A stretch of DNA of 64,000 nt from Isoetes taiwanensis (Eukaryota > Streptophyta > Lycopodiopsida > Isoetales > Isoetaceae): the NCBI GenBank assembly GCA_021234155.1, contig JAJEKV010000022.1:6462132-6526131 (forward strand). The letters are read 5' to 3'. Position numbers and translations under genes: made by a program. Below are positions 36,375 through 47,025 of the stretch, one piece after another (within the stretch, counting starts at the first letter, position 1; each line of letters begins with the position of its first letter). The notes below the pieces were generated by a model. It made no database searches. It worked only from the letters and a program-made list of their open reading frames with translations, and had not been told where the DNA came from.

Positions 36375-37220
36375 TGCTCCACTAACTTCCCTCTATAAAC
36401 CCAAGCCATACTCCAAGTGAAAACTGGTGGAGGTAGAGAAACATGTCTGCAAAGATAAATCAACCTAGCAAAACGAACGAAGCCAAAGGGTCTCAATACA
36501 AGCAACACAACACAAGGGCACAAGCCATGAGGGTCTTCTACAATATACTAACGCTGGCACCCGGGAAATAATCTCATACCAAGCTTGGTACAAATGCCAT
36601 TCCAACATAATTAGGAAAACAATAGCGAACATAGTCAAGTAGATGGAAGGGATTAGCCACAATGCTAATGCTGCTCGAGCCACAATGCTCCACTAACTTC
36701 CCTCTATAAACCCAAGCCGTACTCCAAGTGAAAACTGGTGGAGGTAGAGAAACCAAGGGGGATTCACATAGTTTTGGCCGTACAAAACATGTGAGTGACC
36801 TGAAAGGGTTTGTTTTCCTCTTAAACTGTACATATACTCGTATCTAGGGGTAGCTTTTTGGGGTTTTTAGGGCGATTTTGGTACTATACGTGGCTGGAAA
36901 GGGGGTTTCTGAAAAAATTCAAACGCGTATACAAGGGGATTTTTGCCAACCCCTTGCACGCAGGTGGCATACCCTCTATACAATAGGTGCACTCCCCGGG
37001 AGAGAAACATGTCTGCAAAGATAAATCAACCTAGCAAAACGAACGAAGCCAAAGGGTTTCAATACAAGCAACACAACACAAGGGCATAAGACATGAGGGT
37101 CTTCCACAATATACGAACGCTGGCAGCCGGGAAATAATCTCATACCAAGCTTGGTACAAATGCCATTCCAACATAACTAGGAAAACAATAGCGAACATAG
37201 TCAAGTAGATGGAAGGGAAG
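36360..37220. repeat. Tandem duplication of a ~295-bp segment, second copy interrupted
   Basis: A segment starting CTGCTCGAGCCACAATGCTC occurs at 36361-36651 and again from 36671. The second copy runs to 36753, is interrupted by a 247-bp insertion, and resumes at 37001 through about 37218. Differences are few. The repeated unit has no recognisable coding content. Confidence 0.88.
36754..37000. mobile_element. 247-bp hAT-like MITE with 8-bp target duplication
   Basis: The insertion is defined exactly by the uninterrupted first copy of the duplicated segment. It is flanked by AGAGAAAC at 36746-36753 and 37001-37008, an 8-bp duplication as hAT elements make. Its termini are imperfect inverted repeats: CAAGGGGGATTCACATA at the left and, reverse complemented, CCCGGGGAGTGCACCTA at the right. 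There is no coding capacity, so it is non-autonomous. Confidence 0.85.
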
Positions 37221-37337
37221 AAATGTGAAACAGAATACAATTTAAAGACATTCTTAAACAGAGCAGAATAAAAGGATATGGCAAGGAAACATCGACTTAA
37301 GCTGATGAAAAATACAAGACATAGCAACATCTAGTGG

Positions 37338-37482
37338 GCGGGTGGGAAGATCAAGGCTAAAACCAGTGCTCAAGGAGATGCAGATGAGCTGATGAAGGAA
37401 AAATAACGAGAAGAAGGGTGTATAAAGGGATGAAACTCTAACTAACTCAAGATCTATGTGGCAATGGTTTTGAGAATACCAT
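37338..37482 (-). repeat. 145-bp interspersed repeat, inverted copy
   Basis: Its reverse complement (TGGTATTCTCAAAACCATTG onward) matches 45673-45817 at roughly 95 percent by eye. The two copies are in opposite orientation 8 kb apart. Each begins with TGGTATTCTC and may be an LTR or terminal fragment of an unrecognised element. Confidence 0.8.
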
Positions 37483-37899
37483 TTACCTTCTTATCGTGAT
37501 ACGAAGAGAAATTTAATTCTCAAAACCAACGAGCAACTAACTGAAGAGAGAGCTGAAAGATAAGCCACATCTGGGCATCTCCACTAAACAACAATAGAGT
37601 ACATCAAATGCTGACAAACAGAGGCAGCAAAGGCTGTGGGCACGTAATGGCAAAGCAAGCTCACTGTACGAAGGATTTTGCAACAGCCTCTCCAAGAAAG
37701 ATGAACAAGGACGAATAAGGTAGACAACTGAGGCCCAACATCAATTCGTCTGAGGCTTGAATAAAGAGTCTAGCATGATCCAAAGCACGAAAAACTTAGA
37801 TCTCCTTCTAGGACAGGGCAAACAACCCAAGCAACACTGCTCATTCCAAATATAGGGTTGGACAATTTTCCAGCTACAATTCAAGTAAGGCCAAGGATG

Positions 37900-39540
37900 C
37901 AATAAGAGAATGAAAGGCAAAAGAACAAATGGTGGAAACAATAAATGGGAAAAAGTGTTAAAGGAGACAATAGAGAGTCAAATTGCCTTCTACAAGCACA
38001 AATTCCGCTATTGATGAGACCTCAGCATATCATCTTCAACATATTATTAGCCGTTAAAAGTTGTTGCAAACATCTGTTGAAAATCTAGCCTCGACATTAC
38101 CATCAAAACCATTTGAATATTCCAAGACAATACCCCTACGTATAGCAAAGAAAACCCTTTGAATTAACATTCACTAGTCCACATGATCATAGGTAAGATC
38201 GTGAAAGGTTGCCAAGCTAGAACAACATGAACAAAGATTAATCTAATGAACATCCTCAAATTTGAGTAACTACACAAAATGAAGTAATAATTTCGAAGTT
38301 ATATGGGAGGCTAGCCTTAAACTATATTAGGAGTAGCAGCATAGCTACATAAAAGGTTTATGTCCAAATGCATTATTAAAAATCTGATCGAAGGTTGTGC
38401 TAGACAAAGTTTCTATTTGTTGGTAAATGCCAAAAATCTAGACAAAATTGATTGTTGCATAATTTAGTCATAGGAAGTCGCTTATAGAAAGTTGCTTGGG
38501 GAAAATGACAGCTGAGGAAATAGAATAGAATAGAATAGAATAGATTTTTTAACGTCCACGGAGACCAATAGGTCATGGGACCCATACAATGGGCTAGTAC
38601 AATCATTACTACTAGGATTAAAAAACCCCTGCCTCAAAAGGTAATTATGTATCTAGGTCCTAATGTGTATAAATCTCTGCTATATAACATGATCTATAAC
38701 TACAAAAACAAAGAGGTTGAGATGGGATTGAATAATTTGATAATCAATGGAGACTAGCCGAGAATAGTGCAAACACTTGAATACAAAAGATAGAAATCAT
38801 TGCCACTTCCACAAAGCCCAAGCATAAAGTTATAGTCCTATGGAGTAACATAGGCAACGAAACAACGCAACATGTCTCAATCAATAGTTCACAAATTCTC
38901 TTGTTGATAGATAACATATAATCGAGGGCCAAGAGGCAAAAACGTGACAAACTGGCAAGAACAAGCTTCAAAAGAAACAAAAGGCCAACAAATGGTGGAA
39001 AATAAATGGGAAGAAAATTACTGCTGCCAACTGCCTTTTATAAGCAAAAGTTTTGCTATTGAGAAGACCTCCTAGACACAGTTTCTATTCGTTGGGAAAT
39101 GTAGAAAATCTTAAATACAATTCGATTGTTGCATAATTTAGTACGAAGCCCCTTATAGGAACCGCTTGAGGAAATGTATCTAAGCCCTAATGTGTGCAAA
39201 TCTCTACTATATAGCATGATCTATTTTTACAAAAGCACAAAGGCTGAGATGAGATTGAATAATCTGATGATAATGGAGACTAGCCAAGATAATAGTGCAA
39301 AGATTTGGATACAAAAGATAGAAATCATTGCCACTTCCACAACTACTTAGCCTAAGCATAAGGTTACACAAGTCCAATGGTGTAAAATAGGCAACGAAAC
39401 AAAGCAACATGTCTCAAACATCACTTCACAAAATTTTCTTGTTAACAAATAACATATAACAAGTAACCATAACCATATCGGATTAGTTCATGCTAAGAGG
39501 CTGCAATGTGACAAACTGGCAAGAAACAAGCTTCAAAATA
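37900..39540. repeat. Degenerate tandem blocks of ~0.67 kb
   Basis: The segment 38400-38930 recurs at about 39078-39460. Shared words include GATTGTTGCATAATTTAGT, GATAGAAATCATTGCCACTT and GGCAACGAAACAA. Part of a third copy is visible at about 37910-38030 (CAAATGGTGGAAA, CTATTGATGAGACCTC). The 38.4-kb copy has ~125 bp extra at 38520-38645 that includes a (GAATA)n run. No coding content was recognised. Confidence 0.7.
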
Positions 39541-40353
39541 AAGGAAAGGTCACATCCATCAACGATCCACCAGTTTTAAGCCCTGAACATACTTTCCAAA
39601 TATATAATATCTACACAACTCAAAATTATAGGCACTATAAGTACAAGAAATAGGGAAGCAAGTCCTCTCATCTTAGCTTTACCATCAAAACAATCTTTGT
39701 CCCCATGCCCCCCTGCTAAGGCAAAAGAGTCTAAAATGTTTTGATCTGTTTGATTTGTGTAAAGCATGACTGTGTTCCACCACTTATAACTGATGGTTTT
39801 GCTGCATTCTGAAAGGAGATTGAAAGGAAAAACTGCTTGATAATATGCATGTGTTCTTCGATGTTAAAACAGGAATCCATATGATATTTTAGATTGACAA
39901 GGGATGAAACTGCCTTAGATGATATCAGATCTGAATGGTCTGGCCCAAGTGTATAAGCAGGTGCTCGCCATGACCATGATATTGTAAATGATGTAAAGCC
40001 ATTAACTGAAAAATCACTCTGGAAACCTACACGGTATAAATTCTACCACAAGGTATAAAAACCTATAAATTCCAGAACTGCTCAGAGATAAAGAGGATAG
40101 CGCATCTCAATACAAAAGTAGAGAGATAAAGGGGATGGTGCACATCAATAGAAAAGTATTGAGATCAAATACAAAGAGCAAAGGAAGGAGAAAATACTCA
40201 AATAATCTGGTGGAAGATTCGTATAGAATTAAAACAGAAAGTTATTAGAATGAAACAAGAAAGGATACTTATCTGGAATCGTGTTGGTATTAGAACGAGC
40301 CTGAGAACTATCTTAAGAAAAAGGTTGAAGCCCCAAAAATTGCAATCGCATTT

Positions 40354-40460
40354 CTATCCTGTATTCCAGGGATAGGATCAATACTGTATACGTTTTATAT
40401 GTAATACGTATTTTTCGTTTGACCCAGGAAAACAAACCTTTCTTGATTTCTTGTGAACAA
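40354..40460. other. hAT-like terminus CAGGGATAGG facing a CTATCCTG
   Basis: CAGGGATAGG at 40367-40376 is followed by TATACG...ATACGTATTTTTC. The same 10-mer followed by CTGTACGTA...AATACGTATTTTT begins at 46641. Just upstream, CTATCCTG (40354-40361) is its approximate reverse complement, separated by 5 bp. This looks like the end of a second member of the element family proposed at 46.6-56.6 kb. Confidence 0.4.
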
Positions 40461-41249
40461 ACGCTGTGCTTTTTTAACGTGTTTGTTTTTAGAGTGATTC
40501 TATATTATGGTAACCTTTCATAATATGATTTTTTGGAGGATGAATTTGAATCATTTTACTCCTATATAGACATAAGTTATCAGTCACTTGTAAATGAAAA
40601 AATAAAAGAAAATCAAAGCTTCATCATTAAGGCTAACGAACATTTTTCTTAGATAAAGCAAGTTGTCTACCACTTGTATTCAAAATTTTAGGCCAAAATT
40701 CATTTCTTTACGAAAGTTAGAGATTTGATTTGGGAACAGCTTTCTGGAAACCAGTATTAGTTCACAGAAGACAGACAACAGTTTTGACCCTGTCATATTC
40801 AAACAACCCTATCTCCCTTCTCATATCTCGGATTGAGATACAGGTTTTTATGTTTCTCTCTAACCCGTGAGGAAAAATACAAAAATAATGAAAAAAGTCA
40901 TAAAAATCTTCTTGCTGAGACAGTTTTACTTTATCTAAACATAAAACAAAACATACTTGACCCCCTTGTGTTTACCTAAGTGTAACTCTCATAAAACGGG
41001 GACCAATAGATTTTTAGGTATTTTTCCCATGCAATATGACTGCTATATATTAACATATAAGAAGGGTTTGATTGATTATTGAACCTTTGATTTTATATGA
41101 ATTTTAAAGCAAACAATGCAAATGCACATTTTTTGGTATATCATGTGACGACTCTAGTGTTAAGGCATACGTGGGAAGCCCTAGTAAGTTCTAGTGTCTT
41201 CTCCAATGACTCCAAATGCTGCTCCCTTCTATTTGACAAACACAAACCA

Positions 41250-41744
41250 GCAAGAAATATCCCTAAACCCTTTGAGAGCATTTACCCATAAGCCATCATC
41301 ATGGCTTTCTGGAAGGTTGTTGGGGCATCCATTGAACCCAAAGGACACGACATTCGTCGCAAATATGCCCCAAAGAGTAATGAAGCCAGTCTTAGCTTTA
41401 TCTTCTTCTCTTATCGAAATTTAATTGAATCCCATAAGCCTCTTAACTTGTTGCATGATACAAAATCTCTTCTTGAAAGGGAAGAGGAAAGTGATCCTTA
41501 AGAGTATTACTGTTTAGGTCCTGATAATCTATAAACACTCTTATTTTTCCATTTTTCTTCAAAATAGGGACAATACAAAACACTTAGCTCAGATTCTCTA
41601 TGGAAAATATACATCCAACTAAAAGTAATTTTTGGATCTCTTCATGCACCATCTTAAGCAAATGGGAATTAATTCTGTGCAATTTATGGTAAACTGGCTT
41701 TGCTTCCTCTTTAAGGTTAATATGGAATTGACTAATCTCCAGAG
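41250..41744 (-). mobile_element. Ty3-gypsy reverse transcriptase remnant
   Basis: Reading from 41744 downward on the minus strand: INLKEEAKPVYHKLHRIN, VHEEIQKLLLVGCIFSIE, IVPILKKNGKIRVFIDYQDL, then TLKDHFPLPF. After frame breaks, KTGFITLWGIFATNVVSFGF follows. These are RT motifs in the order of Ty3-gypsy elements ('H.i.l...akPv.q..rr..p', 'VPKKNGk.R.CvDyr.LN', 'KTaF.tp.G.y.y.vmPFGL'). In-frame stops are frequent. With the gag-protease block at 42.6-43.6 kb it forms one element, split by a LINE. Confidence 0.85.
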
Positions 41745-42372
41745 TTTTTTTTTTTTTTTTTTTTTTTGAAGAACTTTATTGAAACTCCAAGCCGAAAGCC
41801 AGATACAAATGCAGAGGCGGGAATAAAATCTCAGAGGATAATCATGATCCACTGAATAGAACTACCAGCCTATGCATAAGACAACACACTTAAATAGGAC
41901 TCAAATATCAATTGTCGCTTGGCAGGAGCAAGCAAAGAGCAATGGTAGGCCTTAGCGATTCTAGCTTGTGTGTCCTGGAGGACAACTGCAGGAGCAATAT
42001 CTAAACCCTGAAAGATACACAATCTTCTGCGCTTCCAGATGGACCACAACAACCATCCTGATGCTAAATGAAATGCTTGGCTCCGCAACTTATTCTAAGT
42101 ATCCGGTTAAATAGCCAGAAGCATTTATTGTGTCACATGAAAAAGAGAAAGCAACCAAGACCAAACAGGCTGGAGATGATCATATAAAATGGAACAATGC
42201 TCAATGGTCTCGTCCCTTTTCTTGCACAGTGGGCAGAGTGCTGACACTCGAGGATCAAATCTGTGGACAAGCACATTCACCCGAGGGCATCTGTGAAGAA
42301 TCTGCCACCAAAGCACAGCCACCTTAGGATGGAGAAGTTTATCCCAAGCCCAAGTCCACAACGTCTCCAACT
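41745..42372 (-). mobile_element. 5'-truncated LINE nested in the gypsy remnant
   Basis: A 23-nt T run (41745-41767), then GAAGAAC, is the reversed 3' end (...GTTCTTC-A23). The minus strand then shows WLLWSIWKRRRLCIFQGLD (42088-) and, upstream, LWTWAWDKLLHPKVAVLWWQ with ALCPLCKKRDETIEHC (42370-42125), the zf-RVT domain. A frame change separates the two parts. Truncated at about 42372. It interrupts the Ty3 element, so it is younger. Confidence 0.88.
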
Positions 42373-42639
42373 AGGGGGTGTGCGCTTACATTATAACAGT
42401 TCACTTGTTCAAGTATGCATAAAGCATATATTCCAAGGGCTGTAGAAGTGATCAGTTCTAAAAATAAGGACTGCAGAGATTGAGTATTTGCTTTGGCCTT
42501 GGTATAGACCACAGCTTGGTTATATCCATCTGATATAGTGCACATCCCTTTACACCAAATGGGGTGAGCATCTACTACTCAAAGCCATGGCCTCCTTAAA
42601 ACAAGATCATAAGCTTCATCTTTTCTTTTTTTCTTTTTT

Positions 42640-43640
42640 TCTTTTCTTCTTTTTTTCAGTCAACGAGAGTATCATAAACGTGGTATTGGCAACAACTCCT
42701 TCATGATTACTTGCACATTCTCTATTATACCAAGAGGTGTAACACAACTTTGAACGAAGCCTCTAATTATGAAAGGGGACTTGGTAGTTGCGCGAATACC
42801 AAGCTTCAACATGACATGATCATACATCATAACATTTATGCATGAGCCTCAATATGCAATCCCATTTGACAATTCATAATTATCTATTCGAGCTTCACAT
42901 GTTATTGCACCATGATCTTCAAACGTGGATTGGCAAACACTTGAACTATCATTCATCAGCCTCAAAAATCCCTGCTTATAGGTAGGTGCCTCTTTAAACA
43001 ATATTAACAAATCAATGCTTACCTTTGTATTCTTTAATAAGTGCTCCACTTGATGGACTTCCTTCGCATGGCATGGCTTGTTGATCCCATCCTTGGTTTG
43101 GGAGGTAGAATGCACTTTTCATGTTCTTTGTGTGGCACTTGCATTTTATTCTCATTTAAAGCTTGTTGTCTTATCACTGCAAGCACTGATGTATCAAGTA
43201 CTTGAATTGCCTCGATATACTTCACAGACTTCTCAATTATCACATTTCTCTCCATGGTTTTCTCATATTGCATGATTGGACAAAACTTAACTTCATGACC
43301 AATCACGCCACAATGGCTACACACTGGACACTCCTTACCATGATGTCCTGGTTTAGAACATCTTGGACACACCCTTCTATATTAGGTGCTCTCTTCGTGG
43401 CCCACCTTCTTTACAATAATTACATACTCCATCATCTTTTATTTTCGATGCAAGCTCTTTCGTATTCTTTTCCACTTCTTCCATCATGATCTTCATTTTA
43501 TTTGTAAAGGAGCCTTGTTTGTTTCTTCAATTCATCATGTAACAGTTTTTGAAACTGTCCTTGCTGCTCCTTCAACTGATTTTGAGCTTGTGTCAATTCT
43601 ATCTTCAACTTATCCACTATATATCATATCCTTTATCATG
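42640..43640 (-). mobile_element. Ty3-gypsy gag (two CCHC knuckles) and protease remnant
   Basis: From 43640 downward on the minus strand: a coiled-coil-like Gln-rich stretch (IELTQAQNQLKEQQGQFQK). An open frame from 43372 follows, with CPRCSKPGHHGKECP and CSHCGVIGHEVKFCP, two C-x2-C-x4-H-x4-C zinc knuckles. Near 42840-42660 comes GSCINVMMYDHVMLKLGIRA then PLGIIENVQVIM, the flap-side region of a Ty3-type aspartic protease whose catalytic D-S/T-G has decayed. The RT part lies at 41.25-41.74 kb, beyond a LINE insertion and ~270 bp of unassigned sequence. Confidence 0.8.
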
Positions 43641-43684
43641 CTTTTCTGCTCTTGTTGCATACACGACAACACTTGTACTTTCAG

Positions 43685-44294
43685 AAAGCTGGTTTCCTGG
43701 AATGTTCGGGGTGTTGCTTCCTGCCCAACTAAAAGGAGCAGACTTTCCATGGCTCTTGCTAGGTTTAATTCAGATTTCTATTGTTTATTGTTAACTCTAA
43801 AATTTAGGGTTTCAGATAATGCGGCCCAATGTGTGAGCGGTGCATTGAAACATTGGAGCACTGTTTATATTTGTGTGCAGAGCTGAGTAGTCTTAGGTCC
43901 TGGCTGCATTCTCTTTTTGGAGTATCTTTGGATAGTCAGCACTTTCTTTTGGGTATTTATCCAAATCAGTGGACTGCTTCTAAAAGGCTTGCATTTCACA
44001 TGGCAAAGTCTTGGCTAATATGGAGTGTATGGAAGCGAAGGCGAACAAAGGTCTTTTATGATAAGCGTATTTCTTCTCAGGTGGTGCTTCAAGAAATTCG
44101 TAAGAAGTTGTATAATTGCTTTCAGATCTCCAATTGGCCTGATCGTATTAAAATTCCAATATGGAGTGATCATCTAAAAGTGATTGATGCTTCAGGGACA
44201 TTTCTTACTTCTGGAAGTACTTTGTAATATTTTGAGTGTATAATATGAAGTAAAACACGTTCTTCAAAAAAAAAAAAAAAAAAAAAAAAAAAAA
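43685..44294 (+). mobile_element. Internally deleted LINE: endonuclease start fused to ORF2 C-terminus
   Basis: The 5' part encodes KLVSWNVRGVASCPTKRSRL (about 43690-43750), the beginning of the AP-endonuclease domain of L1-type ORF2. After ~60 bp the sequence jumps to the zf-RVT end (CERCIETLEHCLYLC, 43829-) and WLIWSVWKRRRTKVF, stopping at 44225-44227. The A-tail is 29 nt (44266-44294) after GTTCTTC. About 3 kb of ORF2, including RT, is missing between the two parts, so it resembles an internally deleted, possibly mobilised, short LINE derivative. Confidence 0.8.
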
Positions 44295-44839
44295 CGGATC
44301 TTTGATAGATCCCTTTCAAGATAATGATAGCACTTTGTTAAACATTGTATGAGGTTTCAGTGTAATACATACCATAATCTTTGAACTACCGACAGTTCTC
44401 AACTTAAAGGCAGTCCTACATCATGCGCTGTCCAGCTGTAAATCATATGCCCAAGTTGCCACAACCGTATCCGCTCAGCTTAGAGTTAGTTATGCTATGC
44501 TATGCTCTGCTCGATTTTTTCCATTTAGGTTAAGCTTCAACCATTGGTCTATTTTCGACCATTATCTGCAAAAAGAAATCCCATATGCCATAATACACTT
44601 TTATTTACATCTAATGTTTCTTCAAATTATTTTCACAGCCTTATAGATATTCACAAGTGCAAACTTCCATTATTCTCAAGTGTTGCTATTTGATTCTTGA
44701 TCCTGCATATATGGTTATCCTTCTTTTTGAAATTGTCCTGTGGGATATATCCTGCTTATCTTTCAAGAACCCTATCCCTTGCTATGCCAAGATCCGACAA
44801 AATCCACCTGAATTAACTGCTTAATCATGATTCAAACAC
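44295..44839. other. Interval between two LINE pieces, nothing recognised
   Basis: No ORF with a recognisable motif. Confidence 0.3.
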
Positions 44840-45672
44840 TTCGGATTTGCCTACATTGAACCAAGAACTCATTAACCCAACTAAAAAACAGAAAGGAATC
44901 GCTGGGATTGTTGATGCTCTAGCTGCCGTGAAGTTCTTTGCTAAGAACTGGGGTCGTCAGAGAGTTGTTGTTAATCGAGGAATTTTGATTGCTCTATACC
45001 AACAATTAGTGGCTTGCAGGTCTGTTGTACCATCAGTAGATGCCCAGCAGGAGAAGCAGATTTTGGCGAGCATTAGATAGATGGAAGCTGAGCAAGTTCA
45101 TCACGCTCGAGTTAAAGCGGGCCTGCGATGGTTCAAAGAGGGGGATCGTTGCACAGGCTTCCTTTTTAGAGCTACAAAAATTCAGAGACAAGCTTCTACG
45201 ATGGTGTCTCTCTAAGTTCAAGATGGGCCTCTCATCTCTGATCCTGAGCAACTTAAATTCTTTCTGCATGGCCACTTTTCTTCCTTCTTTGCTTCTCGTC
45301 GCCTTCCCTTCCAATCAGATTTTCAGGAGGCATTATTGGCAAAGATACATCCTATTATATCTGAGGAACAAAGAGCTACTCTAGAACCAGAGATTACGTT
45401 GAATGATTTAGCAGATGCTACTCTCCTTTTGAAGAAAGGAAAGTGTCCTGGAATTGATGGTATTCCTATGGAGTTCTTTCAGGAGTTATGGGATTGGGTT
45501 GGCGATGATGTGTACGACGCGTTTCAGGATTTCAAGAGGCAAAGGCGTCTAGACAAAATTCTTAACTCGGGCTGCATTTCTCTTATTCCCAAGTGTAAGG
45601 AACCTTTAACAATTTCGGACTGGCGCCCTATCACCTTACTATCTTCTGTGTACAAGATTTTTGCCAAAGCTT
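44840..45672 (+). mobile_element. LINE ORF2 fragment (linker and N-terminal RT)
   Basis: Translation gives KAGLRWFKEGDRCTGFLFRA (about 45110-45170), the conserved W...GD.nt.fF segment between endonuclease and RT. A clean frame from 45336 follows: KGKCPGIDGIPMEFFQELW, then LNSGCISLIPKCKEP and ISDWRPITLLSSVYKIFAK (RT motifs 0 to 2). It ends abruptly at 45673 where an unrelated 145-bp repeat begins. Frameshifts near 45080 and 45200 show decay. Confidence 0.85.
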
Positions 45673-45817
45673 AATGGTATTCTCAAAACCATTGCCACAT
45701 AGATCTTGATTTAGTTAGGGTTTCATCCCTTATACACCCTTCTTCTTGTTATTTTTCCTTCATCAGCTCATCTGCATCTCCTTGAGCACTGGTTTTAGTT
45801 TTGATCTTCCCACCCTT
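45673..45817 (+). repeat. 145-bp interspersed repeat, second copy
   Basis: Reverse complement of 37338-37482. It abuts the truncated LINE exactly at its first bases (TTAATGGTATTCTC), suggesting that the LINE or the repeat-bearing element inserted at this junction. Confidence 0.8.
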
Positions 45818-46640
45818 GTATCGCATGGCTGGTTTCGTTCAAGGCCTGCTTATTTAGAATTTTCTCTGATTTCTCCTTTTTATGGTGCAACCATCCGGTT
45901 TTAGACTAGTGCAAGCTTTTATTACTGGTTTTTCTTCTGCATTAACGACCATCCAGTTTTCTTCATATCAGTGCAAGCTTTTTCGTTGTTTTTCCTTCTG
46001 CCATGCGACCTTCTGCTTACTTTACACCAGTGCAGCTTCTTCTATTTCTTCCATTTCTTCTATTGCCGCTTTTCAACTCGTTTTGCCCTCTGCCTGCTTG
46101 AGGCGTTTGTTACAAGGGTTTGGCTGTGTGTGATTTTGTCTACTCCATTTTTACCTTTGGCCCTATCATGGGTTTTCCTGGTGAAGCAGACACAGGAAGG
46201 CTTCGCTAATTGCCTAGGAATTTGTGGCAGTGAAGGGGATTTAAGAAGCCCAATTAGCAAGAATAAACCTGCAGAAGTAGCCAGTTCTAGGACTTGCAAG
46301 CATTCGATGGGTATCTGAAGCAAGCTTCTTCAGTATCATGTTCAGATGAAGATAAGGTTGATATGATTACGCCATTAAAACTGATATCCCTAGGTAAGAT
46401 GTCATCATTGATTTGGAACAAATACGAGCTGCTGTAGAACTGACAATGGCTGCCACGCAAGAATAATATCTCGGGTCCAAGGTCTTTGGCAAAGTTTACA
46501 CACCGTGATGCTATCATAGTTAGGCAGAAAGAGCAGTGGAATCACAATTAGGAATGGGCTATACACTCCAGATAAGGCCTTCTTCAATAGGTCCTTCATG
46601 CTGGATTTGAGTTTTTATGTAGAGGTTGTTGAGAATACAG
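45818..46640. other. Intergenic, imperfect short repeats only
   Basis: Imperfect units around CAGTGCAAGCTTTT and CTTCTGC recur at 45900-46040. No gene recognised. Confidence 0.3.
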
Positions 46641-46760
46641 CAGGGATAGGTTCTGTACGTATGAAATTATTTTTTCAGACGTATAAAGTACAAAAATACG
46701 TATTTTTGAGAAAAATACGTATTTTTTGTATTTTATACTCGCCGGCCGAAAAAAAAAAGT

Positions 46761-47025
46761 TTCGCGTAAGCGAAACCTTCTATTTCGCTTACGCGAACTT
46801 TCTTTCGCGTAAGCGAAGTATAAGTTTTCGCTTACGCGAATCTCCTCCCCGACTTTCGCGTAAGCGAAGCCTTAATGTTCGCTTACGCGAAAGGTTTTTC
46901 GCGTAAGTGAAGTAGAAAGGTTCGCTTACGCGAAATATTTTTTTGTTCGCGTAAGCAGTTCTTTGCGTTTTGCTTACGCGAAGAGAGGTTCGCATAAGCG
47001 AAACAGTAGTTTTCGCTTACGCGAA
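46761..47025. repeat. Array of 12 alternating 14-bp motifs (forward/reverse complement)
   Basis: TTCGCGTAAGCGAA (F) and TTCGCTTACGCGAA (R) alternate strictly F,R six times. Starts are 46761, 46784, 46804, 46827, 46855, 46878, 46898, 46921, 46946, 46969, 46989, 47012. Spacings are 23,20,23,28,23,20,23,25,23,20,23, so a ~92-bp F-R-F-R module is repeated three times. F-to-R distance is always 23. Motifs five, eight and nine or so carry single changes. Each 14-mer is itself TTCGC-GTAA-GCGAA. The open frames through the array encode SRKR/LRE-type repeats and are by-products. Confidence 0.93.

Noticed and set aside
36465-37330. Repeated minus-strand frames ending ACIETLWLRSFC
   Set aside because: The similarity reflects the tandem DNA duplication; the frames have no recognisable domain and are broken by the MITE in one copy.
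46761-47025. Open frames across the palindrome array encoding SRKR/LRE repeats
   Set aside because: They exist in several frames on both strands and follow directly from the DNA motif; no start context or family supports a protein.
46761-47025. CRISPR-like array
   Set aside because: Repeats are 14 bp, alternate in orientation and have 6-14 bp spacers; the surroundings are clearly a plant nuclear genome.
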